DNA of 44,189 nucleotides from a bacterium (lineage in GTDB: Bacteria > Patescibacteriota > Saccharimonadia > Saccharimonadales > Saccharimonadaceae): assembly GCA_030429975.1 (NCBI GenBank), contig JAUIGB010000001.1, positions 1 to 44,189 on the forward strand, read 5' to 3'. Positions 7,455 to 14,272 of the stretch are shown piece after piece. Each line of letters opens with the position of its first letter. Within the stretch, counting starts at the first letter, position 1. The notes below the pieces were generated by a model. That model was not told the DNA's origin. It saw only the letters and a list, made by a program, of their open reading frames with translations, and ran no database searches. A program made the translations under genes and the position numbers.

Positions 7455-7507
7455 ATAATACAGTACATATCCCCGTTATTGCAACACCTCTCCGTATCTG
7501 TTAAAAT
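7455..7507. promoter_or_regulatory. Divergent thrS and tRNA-Val promoters sharing one -35 box
   Basis: The palindrome TTGCAA (7479-7484) reads the same on both strands. Rightward it lies 17 bases from TAAAAT (7502-7507), which precedes tRNA-Val. Leftward it lies 18 bases from TATTAT (7455-7460), which precedes the T-box leader of thrS. Only one polymerase could occupy it at a time. Confidence 0.65.
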
Positions 7508-7518
7508 ACACTAGTCAT

Positions 7519-7595
7519 GGGCGATTAGCTCAGCTGGCTAGAGCGTCTCATTGACGTTGAGAAGGTCGGGGATTCGAATTCCTCATCGCCCACCA
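7519..7595 (+). tRNA. tRNA-Val (GAC)
   Basis: 77 nt. Acceptor GGGCGAT/ATCGCCC, discriminator A and encoded CCA. The anticodon stem TCTCA/TGAGA holds the loop TTGACGT, anticodon GAC. A terminator follows. Confidence 0.97.
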
Positions 7596-7605
7596 TGAAT
7601 TTATA

Positions 7606-7634
7606 AACAGACCCACGTCAGGGGTCTGTTTTTA
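7606..7634 (+). terminator. tRNA-Val terminator
   Basis: AACAGACCC/GGGTCTGTT stem with a seven-base loop, followed by a T-run. Confidence 0.85.
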
Positions 7635-7716
7635 TTCACCACTTTTCCACATAAATATAAATCAAAAAATAAATAATTTATGCATTTCGTGATATACGCG
7701 GGCCTCTATGCGTACA

Positions 7717-7745
7717 TTGACATATTATTACGCTTGTGCTATAAT
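7717..7745 (+). promoter_or_regulatory. Perfect consensus promoter of the 50-codon gene
   Basis: TTGACA (7717-7722), exactly 17 bases, TATAAT (7740-7745): both hexamers match the sigma-70 consensus. The ATG at 7752 is where transcription should begin. Confidence 0.85.
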
Positions 7746-7751
7746 GGAATT

Positions 7752-7904
7752 ATGGCTAAGAAGTCAGATACAAAAACCCGAACAAACACCGTTGACAGCA
7801 ACGGCAAATCAGAACTAGCCAAATTCCATCTGTCCTTTGAGTACAATCATACTTGGACGGAAGCAAAACGGAACGGCCAAGGCAAGCCTACTAAAAGCAG
7901 GTAA
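7752..7904 (+). CDS. Small basic protein of unknown function, leaderless
   Basis: A 50-residue hydrophilic, lysine-rich protein: MAKKSDTKTRT at the N-terminus, a more ordered middle (ELAKFHLSFEYNHTWTEA), and a basic KPTKSR tail. No domain recognised. The frame is open upstream, but the ATG at 7752 is preferred because a perfect TTGACA-17-TATAAT promoter ends six bases before it, which fits a leaderless message. A weak terminator overlaps the stop. The very strong promoter suggests abundant expression. A small nucleic-acid-binding protein is possible but unproven. Confidence 0.65.
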   Translation: MAKKSDTKTRTNTVDSNGKSELAKFHLSFEYNHTWTEAKRNGQGKPTKSR

Positions 7905-7921
7905 CCCTTTAGGTTCTGCTT
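7896..7921. terminator. Weak terminator between the 50-codon gene and the GT2 gene
   Basis: AGCAG...CTGCT with inner AACC/GGTT. It is followed by TTTAT on the plus strand and TTTTA on the minus strand, so it may serve both converging genes. Confidence 0.5.
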
Positions 7922-7929
7922 TATCAGGG

Positions 7930-9564
7930 CTATTTCGCCTGTTTCTCGTCGTGCGAGACAGTCGCCTTCTCTGTTAAATCAAACTTGTCGAAGTATTTTC
8001 CTAGTAACAGTGCTGTCTGTGACGTAAAAGCGGACGCAGAACTGTAGATAATAGCCGTAAACGGCATTAATACCCACTGTGCCAACATCCAAAAATTTCT
8101 ACGCTTCTTGTACCTTTCGGGACGAGGAGGCAATATTTTAAACGCAAAGAAAATCGTAATAAATAACCCTATAAGGGCGAACTGTTGTATTCGACTAATA
8201 ATTTCCGGTAATTGTTGAGCCGCTATACTCTGAGATGCTTCTATGCTGACAAATAATGGTATCCATCCCCCTATTGCGATCAGTATTGCGATGCAAGCAA
8301 GGGTGACGTGACCGTCCAATAGTCTGATTAATCTCGCCAGTCCCGGGCCCAGAGGTACTGTACGTTTTTTTGTGAATAGTCTGGTCGCAACGTACGGCAC
8401 GTCAGATGCCCCATATGCCCATCTACGTAGTTGTATAAACTGGGCTTTTAACGTTCGCCAATACGTAGATGATAGTACGGCATCCTGGTAGATAGGTACA
8501 AAAATAGGAACCACCCCATATTCACCATTGAAATGAAAGTAACTTCGCCAGTACTGGTGGCCGTCTTCCACGACTGTTCTTGTACTCCAAAAATTCATTT
8601 CCACCAATGCATCCATGGGTTGAGAATGTGACGCAAAATTACGCAATACATGGGGTCTCATGGAACTAATGATGTTCCAGAATGAATTACCCGTAGCCAC
8701 CACCCGCATAGGTGCAGGTACGTCCCATATATTGTTTAAAAACAGACTAACTGGCTGGTAAGATAAGTGCTTTCGATCGGGATGCACAATATACTCGTAT
8801 GCGACATAATCAAAATATGTTCTATGTGGACGATTATCACAGTCTAACGTGGTTACCATGACGTTCTTATACGCAATTTTTTTACTGTCTAGCCAACTCT
8901 TCAGATATTTCCCTGCGTACGTTATGTTTCCACCCTTACCACGCACTTCATTAGGCAGTCCGTCTGGGTGCTTTACTATCTCGAAAGCCCCGAATTGACC
9001 TGCGAACTCCTTTTGTATTCGTTTAGCTGTCTTTTCCGCCTCGGGACCACCCCTCTCTTCGTAGCCCAGTATGACTATCATTTGATCCTTGTTATAGTCA
9101 GTGTCCACCAGACATTGCATCGTTGGCTGTAACACCTCGTATGATTCGTTATACATGACCGTAATCACAGCGTTATACAACTGAGACGGTTTTGGGTACC
9201 TGTCTGGCTCTTCGACAATATCGTGTAGGTTTTCCAAGTGCTCACCAGGACGAAAAGATTTTTTTCCATCACTAAAATCCAAATGCTCCTTTGGGTTTTC
9301 TAGGTGTCCAAGCCTAGTATGCCAATCCGTTCTCTGTGCTTTCTCAATCTCGTTCCTACCCCTGGTAGTGTGATAGGCTATTCCTATAGCCTTTACTAGT
9401 GTTGTTATAATTATTATCAATAAATATATGGCCGCCAAAGATGGGTTAAATATAGAAAGAGCCACTAACAACAAAATGGCGCCGTAACTGAAAACGGCAG
9501 GAACCATTTCAAAAAAGCGATACATAGGCGTACGCTTTCCCATTGGTATTTCTATATCTCGCAT
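7930..9564 (-). CDS. Membrane GT2 glycosyltransferase (cellulose-synthase-like)
   Basis: A 544-residue processive-type family 2 glycosyltransferase. Two N-terminal membrane segments (about 22-62) are followed by a cytosolic GT-A domain with DCD (241-243), the general-base motif VVEDG (331-335) and QLRRW (378-382), then four or so C-terminal membrane segments (about 410-520). These D, DxD, ED and QxxRW features are typical of enzymes that polymerise or transfer sugars at the inner face of the membrane, so a surface glycan is the likely product. It follows the small membrane protein gene by one base and is probably cotranscribed. Sugar specificity cannot be read. Confidence 0.88.
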   Translation of the reverse strand: MRDIEIPMGKRTPMYRFFEMVPAVFSYGAILLLVALSIFNPSLAAIYLLIIIITTLVKAIGIAYHTTRGRNEIEKAQRTDWHTRLGHLENPKEHLDFSDGKKSFRPGEHLENLHDIVEEPDRYPKPSQLYNAVITVMYNESYEVLQPTMQCLVDTDYNKDQMIVILGYEERGGPEAEKTAKRIQKEFAGQFGAFEIVKHPDGLPNEVRGKGGNITYAGKYLKSWLDSKKIAYKNVMVTTLDCDNRPHRTYFDYVAYEYIVHPDRKHLSYQPVSLFLNNIWDVPAPMRVVATGNSFWNIISSMRPHVLRNFASHSQPMDALVEMNFWSTRTVVEDGHQYWRSYFHFNGEYGVVPIFVPIYQDAVLSSTYWRTLKAQFIQLRRWAYGASDVPYVATRLFTKKRTVPLGPGLARLIRLLDGHVTLACIAILIAIGGWIPLFVSIEASQSIAAQQLPEIISRIQQFALIGLFITIFFAFKILPPRPERYKKRRNFWMLAQWVLMPFTAIIYSSASAFTSQTALLLGKYFDKFDLTEKATVSHDEKQAK

Positions 9565-9565
9565 A

Positions 9566-9943
9566 TCAGATAATCGACGCTATCTTTATAATTTGAACCA
9601 GGAATCCTACAGCAATAACCGCCATTATCACGCCCAGCCATGAAAATGCGATTGCAAACTCCCTGCCCTTTTCTCGCAACATTTTATAGGTCAAGAGACA
9701 GTGAACTATTGCCATAACCACGACAAAGCCAGCAAAACTTATCAGATAATACCACTTGTCTCTGTAAAAGTTCGTTGTACCAAAACTAGTGTAATGCACG
9801 GCTATCTGACGTTCACTCGGTGAAATACTTAATGCCAAAAAGACCAAAATACCAACACAGATAACGAGAAAAAGCGCCAAAGCTATGAGCAGTGGCTTGT
9901 CATTCGCAATCTCCTGAAATTGATTTAGTACTCTATTCTTCAT
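9566..9943 (-). CDS. Small membrane protein, unknown function
   Basis: 125 residues with three hydrophobic helices (about 17-40, 66-86 and 98-121) and an exposed loop between the first two. No catalytic motif is visible. The ATG lies seven bases (AGGTATT) after the CCA of tRNA-Thr; the AAGG across that junction is the only Shine-Dalgarno candidate. It directly precedes the GT2 gene, so a role as accessory subunit or lipid-side partner of that enzyme is a guess based on context. Confidence 0.7.
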   Translation of the reverse strand: MKNRVLNQFQEIANDKPLLIALALFLVICVGILVFLALSISPSERQIAVHYTSFGTTNFYRDKWYYLISFAGFVVVMAIVHCLLTYKMLREKGREFAIAFSWLGVIMAVIAVGFLVQIIKIASII

Positions 9944-9950
9944 AATACCT

Positions 9951-10026
9951 TGGAGCCGCTGTCCGGATTTGAACCGGAGACCTACGCTTTACGAAAGCGC
10001 CGCTCTACCAGCTGAGCTACAGCGGC
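9951..10026 (-). tRNA. tRNA-Thr (CGT)
   Basis: 76 nt on the minus strand. Acceptor GCCGCTG/CAGCGGC, discriminator T, CCA encoded. The anticodon stem GCGCT/AGCGT holds the loop TTCGTAA, anticodon CGT. Its UCCA end is complementary to the TGGA bulge of the thrS T-box. A promoter (TTTAAT at 10076-10081, 17 bases, TATAAT at 10053-10058) lies upstream. No terminator separates it from the membrane-protein gene. Confidence 0.97.
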
Positions 10027-10096
10027 AAGCCCCAGCCCACGTCCGTACTATGATTATAGCATTTACCGCAATCATATTAAACGTATGATTTTTACC

Positions 10097-10125
10097 TTGC
10101 ATCAGAGGTGAAAAGCTGGTATGAT
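10097..10125 (+). promoter_or_regulatory. tRNA-Asp promoter
   Basis: TTGCAT (10097-10102), 17 bases, TATGAT (10120-10125), starting transcription shortly before the tRNA at 10145. A 7-bp inverted repeat (AATCATA/TATGATT, 10070-10090) lies between this promoter and the divergent tRNA-Thr promoter. Confidence 0.7.
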
Positions 10126-10144
10126 ACCTGAAGTCAGCACACAC

Positions 10145-10222
10145 GGGCCCGTAGTGAAGCTGGCCTATCACGTCTCCCTGTCACGGAGAAGATCGCCGGT
10201 TCGAATCCGGTCGGGCCCGCCA
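10145..10222 (+). tRNA. tRNA-Asp (GTC)
   Basis: 78 nt. Acceptor GGGCCCG/CGGGCCC, discriminator G and encoded CCA. The anticodon stem TCTCC/GGAGA holds the loop CTGTCAC, anticodon GTC. The discriminator G is as expected for Asp. Confidence 0.97.
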
Positions 10223-10223
10223 C

Positions 10224-10260
10224 AAAAAACACCCCATCCTCTTAGATGGGGCATTTTTTG
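10224..10260. terminator. Terminator after tRNA-Asp, usable in both directions
   Basis: The stem CCCCATC/GATGGGG is bordered by AAAAAA on the left and TTTTTT on the right. It ends the tRNA-Asp transcript and could also end any minus-strand RNA from the hairpin cluster to its right. Confidence 0.88.
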
Positions 10261-10276
10261 TGGAAGAGTTTCAACT

Positions 10277-10389
10277 CGTGATTCGAACCACGCACGTTCG
10301 TATCCTGCCAAATCTGTGATTTGTACAGGATATAGCCGATGTTCACGCTAGAATAGCGTGAACATCGAAACGTCATCCGGTCGGATACG
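10277..10389. other. Cluster of four hairpins with alternative pairing; possible ncRNA
   Basis: Consecutive hairpins: H1 10277-10292 (CGTG/CACG, loop ATTCGAAC), H2 10301-10332 (TATCCTG/CAGGATA plus AAATC/GATTT), H3 10337-10367 (14 perfect pairs, three-base loop) and H4 10371-10389 (CGT-ATCC/GGAT-ACG). CGTATCC (10299-10305) can also pair perfectly with GGATACG (10383-10389), which would break H2 and H4 and enclose H3. The strand is unclear. On the minus strand a TATAAT (10424-10429) lies upstream and the bidirectional terminator at 10224-10260 downstream, which would bound an RNA of about 190 nt. No protein reading frame fits. Confidence 0.5.
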
Positions 10390-10396
10390 CAAAGGA

Positions 10397-10425
10397 TTGA
10401 TTTTTTATTATTTTTATGCTATAAT
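10397..10425 (+). promoter_or_regulatory. Promoter of the GC-rich orphan gene
   Basis: TTGATT (10397-10402), 17 bases, TATAAT (10420-10425). The -10 region is the palindrome TATAATTATA, so it offers a -10 box on both strands. Confidence 0.65.
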
Positions 10426-10444
10426 TATACTATCTTGACAAAAG

Positions 10445-10472
10445 AGGTGTTACCTCGGTCGAGGTGGCACCT
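10445..10472 (+). promoter_or_regulatory. Leader hairpin before the GC-rich orphan gene
   Basis: AGGTG/CACCT and ACCTC/GAGGT form a ten-pair hairpin with small internal loops in a leader of about 60 nt. It stands about 10 nt before the GAAGGG ribosome-binding site, so it could shape translation or stabilise the message. Confidence 0.5.
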
Positions 10473-10495
10473 GTTCAACAACGAAGGGCATGAGT

Positions 10496-10858
10496 ATGCT
10501 AGCATTAAGCTTGATTATCGCTGCTGGAATATGCATCATATGGCAGTCCACGCCCCGAGAGCGTGCACGACGAGCCTACTACAAAGCAAAGCACAAGACT
10601 GTCGGGAGTTATTCCGACTGGTTTGATTCGACGTTCTCTTTGTTTCCTACGGCGGCACTCAGACGGGACTTCAATCAGTTCGTTGACGGAGCTGTAGAGG
10701 TAATCCGCTTCAGAAAGGGCGACGAATCACGCACCTACGAGGTTGTTGTCGCGGTAATGCGCAATACGCCCGAGGCGGCGTGCCAGAATCCCTGGTCCGC
10801 GTTGCACGCGGCCAAGAACAACTCGGGATTGCTGGACGACCAGCTCATGCCCGTATGA
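10496..10858 (+). CDS. Orphan protein with N-terminal membrane helix, GC-rich gene
   Basis: About 120 residues. An N-terminal hydrophobic segment (LALSLIIAAGICIIW) is followed by a basic stretch (RERARRAYYKAKHK) and a mixed soluble domain ending GLLDDQLMPV. No family recognised. An ATG at 10490 is also in frame, but GAAGGG (10483-10488) is spaced correctly only for 10496. By eye its GC content is clearly above that of its neighbours and its codons end more often in G or C, which suggests transfer from a GC-richer genome. It has its own promoter, a leader hairpin and a strong hairpin after the stop, so it is an independent unit. Confidence 0.6.
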   Translation: MLALSLIIAAGICIIWQSTPRERARRAYYKAKHKTVGSYSDWFDSTFSLFPTAALRRDFNQFVDGAVEVIRFRKGDESRTYEVVVAVMRNTPEAACQNPWSALHAAKNNSGLLDDQLMPV

Positions 10859-10867
10859 ACTGCCCAT

Positions 10868-10904
10868 CCCCTGGGACGCACTCCTGTCGAGTGTGCCCCA
10901 GGGG
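10868..10904 (+). other. Strong stem-loop after the orphan gene
   Basis: CCCCTGGG/CCCAGGGG encloses a second stem (ACTC/GAGT with flanking GC pairs). No T-run follows, so it is not a standard terminator; it may protect the 3' end of the message. It matches the raised GC content of the gene. Confidence 0.55.
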
Positions 10905-10960
10905 GGAACCGCATACATAGCAACAGACTTTGTCGGCAATATATACCGATACAATTTATC

Positions 10961-10986
10961 AATCACCCGGCCTGGGTGATTTTAGT
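10961..10986 (+). terminator. Terminator before the surface-protein gene
   Basis: ATCACCC/GGGTGAT with a short loop followed by TTTAGTTT. It probably ends the orphan-gene transcript. Confidence 0.7.
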
Positions 10987-11069
10987 TTGAACAGGGGTAA
11001 AATAATTGACCACCATCCGTTAGCGTGATAATCTATATATGGGAATATCCTACAAAAACAAAAAAAATT

Positions 11070-12602
11070 ATGCAAAACAAAGTTCGAAAAAGTTTTTTGT
11101 ACGGGCTGATCTTTGTTACAGCCCTGTTTCCTAGTCAACCAGCGTTCGCGGCATCTAATCAGCTTCTGGTTACACCAAGCACATCACAGATGTCAAAAGG
11201 CACGACATTTTGCCTAGATATAAAAAGCTACGCAGACAACGATGTCAACCCGGGAACAGCAGTTGGAGCAATTACCTACCCAGCCAGTAAATTATCGGTA
11301 GTATCAGGATCGATCAAAACCGGATCAAACAGTTGTAACGGTAGCGCCAGCAATAGTTATGGCACGCACTCTGTAACAAAAAGTTCGGGAAAACTGAGCT
11401 TCAACGCCTCGAAAGCCGACATGGATGGTGGGATTGCCCAAGTATTCACGGTTAAATTCAAGGCCATCGCAGGCGGCACGGCGCAAATCAAGTTCACAGG
11501 TACAAGCAAGGTCAATGGCCAATCGACGGCATATAATCACGGTAGTTATACTATCACCGATAATTCACCCAAGCCCTCATCGTCACCGCCCCCCGCCCCT
11601 ACGGTGTCTTCAAAACCAGCTCCGGTAAATTCTGACGAGGAAGAAAAGGTTGAAGAGGTAGAGGATCCGTCCGGTTATGTTACAGATGTAACGGTTGACT
11701 CGAGTTACAAGACGGCAACGTTGACATGGAAGGTCAATTTGAAATCCAGTAAAGCCACCATTAAATATGGTCAGGACTCCTCCGATCTGTCTAGCACAAC
11801 GAAAGCGACAAAGAAAAACGGTGTTTTTACTGCCGATATAAAGGATCTGATCCCCGGATCGAGATACTATTTCACGATAACGGGTAGCGGTGATGGAAAA
11901 GAGGGAGAATACAGCAGCGCAATCTACACCCTGGGATATCCGGTCGTACTAAACATAACAGAGAATGGCATCGCGGTAAAGGGCGCAACTGTTCAAATCG
12001 GCAACATCAATAATCTAACAGATACCAACGGAAAACTAGCCCTAGCGCTCGCGGCAGGTGATTATTCCGGTACGATTACCACGACAACATCAACCCTAAG
12101 CATTAACTTCACCGTTCAAAGTAGCGACATACCTCCGGGTGATGCTCCGCCAGAGACACAGACATATCCCTTCGACCTAGAAAGTTCCATCCTTGACCAG
12201 GGCCCTGGTTCGGGCGGATCACTACTAACATTCATTGGCATTATGGCGGTTGGCGCGGTCATGCTTGGCGTAGGTTTCGTTATTTTCGTCACTATACGCA
12301 GAAAAAGATTTGAAATGGATAGCGCGCCAGTGTCACGTGTTCAGTCGGTCGTAGTTGATGATGGATTTAATTGGAAGGATCAGGCGCCAGCCGAAAAACC
12401 TAGCCAAACACAATCAACGCCTACACCTCCAACCCATAAACATGACTTACCCCTACCGCCGCCATCCAACAGTAGCTCCGTACATCTCGACGAGGAGGAG
12501 CCTGTGGATATGTTTGATTTCGATAAAAAGCCACCGGCCGATGAGCCACTAGAAACAAAGGAGAAAGAGAATGAAGGGCCCCGGATAAATATATCTCATT
12601 GA
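11070..12602 (+). CDS. Membrane-anchored surface protein with cohesin-like and FnIII domains
   Basis: About 510 residues. A Sec signal peptide (basic KVRK, hydrophobic core, cleavage after AFA) leads to a cohesin-like beta domain (about 30-160) and a Pro/Ser linker. A fibronectin-III-like domain (about 200-290, GYVTDVTVDSSYKTATLTW) and a carboxypeptidase-regulatory-like repeat follow (about 290-355, VKGATVQIGN...TDTNGKLAL). A membrane helix (about 390-412, then RRKR) precedes a Pro/acidic cytoplasmic tail. This suits an adhesin or scaffold facing outward. The start at 11070 is preferred because the signal peptide begins there, although only an A-rich stretch precedes it. TTGACC (11006-11011) and TAATCT (11029-11034) may form the promoter. 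Confidence 0.75.
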   Translation: MQNKVRKSFLYGLIFVTALFPSQPAFAASNQLLVTPSTSQMSKGTTFCLDIKSYADNDVNPGTAVGAITYPASKLSVVSGSIKTGSNSCNGSASNSYGTHSVTKSSGKLSFNASKADMDGGIAQVFTVKFKAIAGGTAQIKFTGTSKVNGQSTAYNHGSYTITDNSPKPSSSPPPAPTVSSKPAPVNSDEEEKVEEVEDPSGYVTDVTVDSSYKTATLTWKVNLKSSKATIKYGQDSSDLSSTTKATKKNGVFTADIKDLIPGSRYYFTITGSGDGKEGEYSSAIYTLGYPVVLNITENGIAVKGATVQIGNINNLTDTNGKLALALAAGDYSGTITTTTSTLSINFTVQSSDIPPGDAPPETQTYPFDLESSILDQGPGSGGSLLTFIGIMAVGAVMLGVGFVIFVTIRRKRFEMDSAPVSRVQSVVVDDGFNWKDQAPAEKPSQTQSTPTPPTHKHDLPLPPPSNSSSVHLDEEEPVDMFDFDKKPPADEPLETKEKENEGPRINISH

Positions 12603-12610
12603 TATTCGGA

Positions 12611-13201
12611 TTAATGCATGCGTGACTGAACAAAATTCCAGTTCACCACGTTCCACCAGGCATTAATATAGTCATCACGCTTGTTCTTGTAGTCAAGGTA
12701 GTAGGCATGCTCCCACACGTCTAGGCCTAGAAGTGGCTCGGGCATACCTAACATTAGCGGTGTATCCTGATTTGGTGTTGTAATAATGCTACCGTCAGGC
12801 TGTAACCACACCCATCCGCTACCAAAAACGCCTAGTGCTTTTTGCGTAAATTCATCGACAAAGTTCTGAAAACTACCATATCGGCTGTCTATTATTTCAG
12901 CCAGTTCTCCATTTGGCTGTCCGCCTCCATCGGGTGACATCCACTGCCAAAACAAGGTGTGGTTATAATGACCGCCACCGTTATTACGGACCACTGTCTT
13001 TATATCTTCGGGTAGCGCATCGAGATTCGTCAGTAGTTCGTTGACGGGCCTTTCTTTTACGTTAACGTGTTTGTCTAGCGCTGCGTTCAACTTATCTACG
13101 TAGGTCTGGTGATGCTTGCTGTGATGCAAAGTCATTATGTCTTTGCTGATATATTTTCCCAGAGCATCATATCCATACCCTAGATCTGGAAGTTTGTGCA
13201 T
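12611..13201 (-). CDS. sodA: Superoxide dismutase, Fe/Mn family
   Basis: Converts superoxide to peroxide and oxygen in the cytoplasm. The 196-residue protein has the four metal ligands in family context: HSKHHQTYV (His in helix 1), NNGGGHYNHTLFW (second His), and DVWEHAYYLDYKN (Asp and His). A perfect AAGGAGG site precedes the ATG. It is the last gene of the cluster foldase-sodA and ends eight bases from the convergent surface-protein gene. Fe versus Mn cannot be decided here. Confidence 0.96.
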   Translation of the reverse strand: MHKLPDLGYGYDALGKYISKDIMTLHHSKHHQTYVDKLNAALDKHVNVKERPVNELLTNLDALPEDIKTVVRNNGGGHYNHTLFWQWMSPDGGGQPNGELAEIIDSRYGSFQNFVDEFTQKALGVFGSGWVWLQPDGSIITTPNQDTPLMLGMPEPLLGLDVWEHAYYLDYKNKRDDYINAWWNVVNWNFVQSRMH

Positions 13202-13210
13202 GTATCCTCC

Positions 13211-14272
13211 TTAGCTGTTATTAGGTGTTGTGTCCGGTAATGGCACCGATATATATTCTGTAATCAAACCGTTTTGTCGAAGATCTACTAACCTTTTTGA
13301 GAACTCCGTCAGTGGAATCTTGATAAATTCATAGCTTACCTGATTTTTATCGTCTTTTTCCAATAGTTTAACAAAATAATACCCGTCACCCGTAGTGGAC
13401 TTTATGGGCTTTGATATTTGATCTATAGATAATCGTGACGCCGCCTCCGCCAGTCCACCGTCTTGATTATTGGCGGGAACCAAAGGAGTAGTGCCTGACG
13501 CAACATCCACACCGCCACTCGACTTCAAGGACTTCGCAATATCACCAAAACTACTATCGCTATTGACTAGCGATTGTGCACGCTTGACCAGTTTGTTCGC
13601 AGTTTCGTCTATTCTATACGCGACTTCTTGTCGTAACAATCTAGCCGCGGTCACTTCACGTGCCTCAGCCGGGGACCAGTTGAAGTGATCTAAAACAATG
13701 GCGTCATATGTCTCCTTGGAGGTTACTCCGTCTCTAGATTCTCTCTGCCTATCCAATGCGGCATCTATATCCGCATCACTGACGGATATCCCCATCTCCC
13801 GCGCTAGTTTAGCAGCATAGGCGTCAGCTATGGCGTCCTCGAGTGCTTGTCTTTTAATAAAATCCCTCTGGGAGCGGTATTGATCAGTATTTAAGTTTAC
13901 GCCTTCCTTATTCTGCAAGTAATGTTCCTGAGAACGGAAACCTACTAGATAACTGCTATACGGCACAGGCTCACCATCTACAACCGCAACAGGTAATGGC
14001 AAAACACGCGTAACCCTATAAAAGAATGTGCTCGTGTTTTGTGCAGGATATAGTTGCCAATAAAGCGTACCCGCCAGAACAATAAGCGCTAGCACACCTA
14101 TTATAGATGCGTTTATGACCAATTTATGTCTGGCGTATTGAACAGGATATTTGAACCTCCTGCCTCCCGCTAGAACACGTTCACGGTGTTCCGCAACGGT
14201 CTCGTTTGTGATGCGTTTATGTTCAGACTCGTTAGTCTTTCTTCTGCGCAATTTATTCGTCAATTTCTTCAT
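13211..14272 (-). CDS. Membrane-anchored SurA/PrsA-like peptidyl-prolyl isomerase
   Basis: A 353-residue extracytoplasmic foldase. A basic cytoplasmic N-terminus and one membrane helix (about 53-72) are followed by a SurA-N-like helical chaperone region (VAVVDGEPVPYSSYLVGFRS; DFIKRQALEDAIADAYAAKLA) and a parvulin-type rotamase-like end (FGDIAKSLKSSG, then GGLAEAA, DGYYFVKLLEK). The parvulin part is short and diverged, so it may act mainly as a holdase. The start at 14272 is chosen because it overlaps the PH-domain gene by 20 bases and fits the domain layout; upstream in-frame ATGs lie inside that gene. Confidence 0.8.
   Translation of the reverse strand: MKKLTNKLRRRKTNESEHKRITNETVAEHRERVLAGGRRFKYPVQYARHKLVINASIIGVLALIVLAGTLYWQLYPAQNTSTFFYRVTRVLPLPVAVVDGEPVPYSSYLVGFRSQEHYLQNKEGVNLNTDQYRSQRDFIKRQALEDAIADAYAAKLAREMGISVSDADIDAALDRQRESRDGVTSKETYDAIVLDHFNWSPAEAREVTAARLLRQEVAYRIDETANKLVKRAQSLVNSDSSFGDIAKSLKSSGGVDVASGTTPLVPANNQDGGLAEAASRLSIDQISKPIKSTTGDGYYFVKLLEKDDKNQVSYEFIKIPLTEFSKRLVDLRQNGLITEYISVPLPDTTPNNS

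Noticed and set aside
10275-10292. Possible minus-strand tRNA because of the T-loop-like GGTTCGAATC
   Set aside because: The stretch after it does not supply a seven-pair acceptor or a CCA in the right place, and the supposed anticodon arm has a three-base loop. Kept as part of the hairpin cluster.
10205-10384. Ten-base direct repeat ATCCGGTCGG in tRNA-Asp (10205-10214) and at 10375-10384 as an integration att pair
   Set aside because: It is short, encloses only 160 bases with no integrase, and the second copy is also explained by hairpin H4. Chance or shared stem sequence is as likely.
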